The position numbers and the translations under genes are program-made. The notes beneath the pieces were generated by a model that did not search any database, was not told the DNA's origin, and saw nothing but the letters and a program-made list of their open reading frames with translations. Below, one piece after another: positions 5,379 through 6,083 of a stretch of DNA of 6,083 nt (its first letter is position 1; each line of letters opens with the position of its first letter). Where the stretch lies: NCBI GenBank assembly GCA_945888565.1, contig CAMDAL010000255.1:1-6083 (forward strand), read 5' to 3'. This stretch comes from Devosia equisanguinis. GTDB taxonomy: Bacteria; Pseudomonadota; Alphaproteobacteria; Rhizobiales; Devosiaceae.

Positions 5379-6083
5379 GGCCGTGCCGGAAGGAAGCGAA
5401 GACTTGCCCTTCGCGCTGAAAGAACTGCTCAGGGGTGCCGGTGCGCGGGGCGTGCCGGAACTCGCTATCGAGGGCGTGAATGCCGACAGCCGCACGGTGG
5501 CGGCCGGCGAGGCGTTCTTCGCACTGCCCGGCACGCGTGTGCACGGCGACAGCTTCGCGGCACAGGCGATCGGGCGTGGTGCTTCGGCGATGGTCACGGA
5601 CCGGGTGCCCGATATCAATCCGGGCGTGCCGGTGGTTGTCGTAAAGGATGTGCGAGCCGCCTATGCGCGGGCCGCGGCCCGGCAGTTCGCGCCGCAGCCG
5701 AAAGTCTCCGTCGCTGTCACCGGTACCAACGGCAAGTCGTCGATCGTCTCGTTCGTGCGGCAGATCTGGGATGCCTGCGGCATCAATGCCGCGAGCCTCG
5801 GCACAGTTGGCATCGAGACCAGCGCGGGCCTCCGGCCGCAGGAACTCACGACCTCTGACCCGCTGTCGCTGCATCGGGACCTCGGGGCGCTGAAGGCGGA
5901 AGGCATTGACCACGTGGCGATGGAAGCGTCGAGCCAGGGGCTGGACCAGCGCCGGGTCGACGGCATCCGCTTCGACGCCGTCGCCTTCACCAATCTCAGC
6001 CGCGACCATCTCGACTACCATGCCGACATGGCCGCCTACCGCGATGCCAAGCTGCGCCTCTTTACCGACCTGATCGCCGCGGG
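5347..6083 (+). CDS. murE: UDP-N-acetylmuramoyl-tripeptide synthetase MurE (5' part, cut by window end)
   Basis: MurE is the cytoplasmic ATP-dependent ligase that adds the third residue, meso-diaminopimelate in nearly all Gram-negatives, to UDP-MurNAc-L-Ala-D-Glu. About 245 residues are present (numbered from ATG 5347). The N-terminal UDP-binding domain includes GVNADSRTVAAGEAFFAL (about 39-56). The ATP loop is GTNGKSS (126-132), then LTTSDPLSLH, FTNLSRDHLDYH (about 208-219) and YRDAKLRLF, whose Lys235 matches the carbamylated lysine. The DNP.R selectivity motif lies beyond the window. Gln197 replaces the usual His of the SSHGL motif. The start is uncertain: ATG 5347 lies inside ftsI without a ribosome binding site; GTG 5383 has GAGG only 2 nt away; TTG 5404 has AGGAAG (5391-5396) well spaced and gives the N-terminus closest to other MurE proteins. 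ATG is listed as the default. Confidence 0.93.
   Translation, partial: MINLSQPKSAEAVPEGSEDLPFALKELLRGAGARGVPELAIEGVNADSRTVAAGEAFFALPGTRVHGDSFAAQAIGRGASAMVTDRVPDINPGVPVVVVKDVRAAYARAAARQFAPQPKVSVAVTGTNGKSSIVSFVRQIWDACGINAASLGTVGIETSAGLRPQELTTSDPLSLHRDLGALKAEGIDHVAMEASSQGLDQRRVDGIRFDAVAFTNLSRDHLDYHADMAAYRDAKLRLFTDLIAA

Noticed and set aside
3246..5618. A 790-codon open frame on the - strand opposite ftsL, ftsI and murE
   Set aside because: It lies wholly opposite well-identified genes. Its composition is rich in Arg, His, Asp and Val with no domain, which is the pattern of an antisense shadow in GC-rich coding DNA.

Overview
The window looks like chromosomal DNA of a GC-rich alphaproteobacterium, probably of the Hyphomicrobiales (Devosia-like). 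The reasons are the strong G/C bias at third codon positions, an alphaproteobacterial-style type A RNase P RNA, a short FtsL of the rhizobial kind, and the order rnpB ... rsmH-ftsL-ftsI-murE, which is the start of the division and cell wall (dcw) cluster. The placement rests on recalled family features and was not checked by a search.

Layout, all on the + strand: a sigma70-type promoter (56-85) drives rnpB (92-475). An AT-rich regulatory region follows (about 485-596), with three copies of GTATGA and a good TTGACA-N17-TATGTG promoter. That promoter leads a tight three-gene cassette: a four-helix membrane protein resembling DUF2178 (597-1022), a 75-residue XRE-type repressor (1027-1254), and a zinc-free medium-chain oxidoreductase (1254-2204). 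After a 97-nt spacer come rsmH (2302-3288), ftsL (3285-3659), ftsI (3660-5378) and the 5' part of murE (from about 5347, cut by the window end).

The dcw genes are packed as a translationally coupled operon: rsmH and ftsL share ATGA, the ftsL stop abuts the ftsI start, and murE probably begins inside the end of ftsI. RsmH methylates 16S rRNA C1402. FtsL and FtsI act in the septal peptidoglycan synthase complex, and MurE adds the third stem-peptide residue to the UDP-MurNAc precursor.

The most unusual point is the absence of mraZ, the dcw transcriptional regulator that normally precedes rsmH and in many alphaproteobacteria lies between rnpB and rsmH. That position is held by the cassette, which encodes its own DNA-binding regulator. 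No convincing terminator or sigma70 promoter is visible between the cassette and rsmH, so the cassette promoter may contribute to dcw transcription. This is inference. Other points are the operator-like GTATGA array and a His-to-Gln change in a conserved MurE motif.
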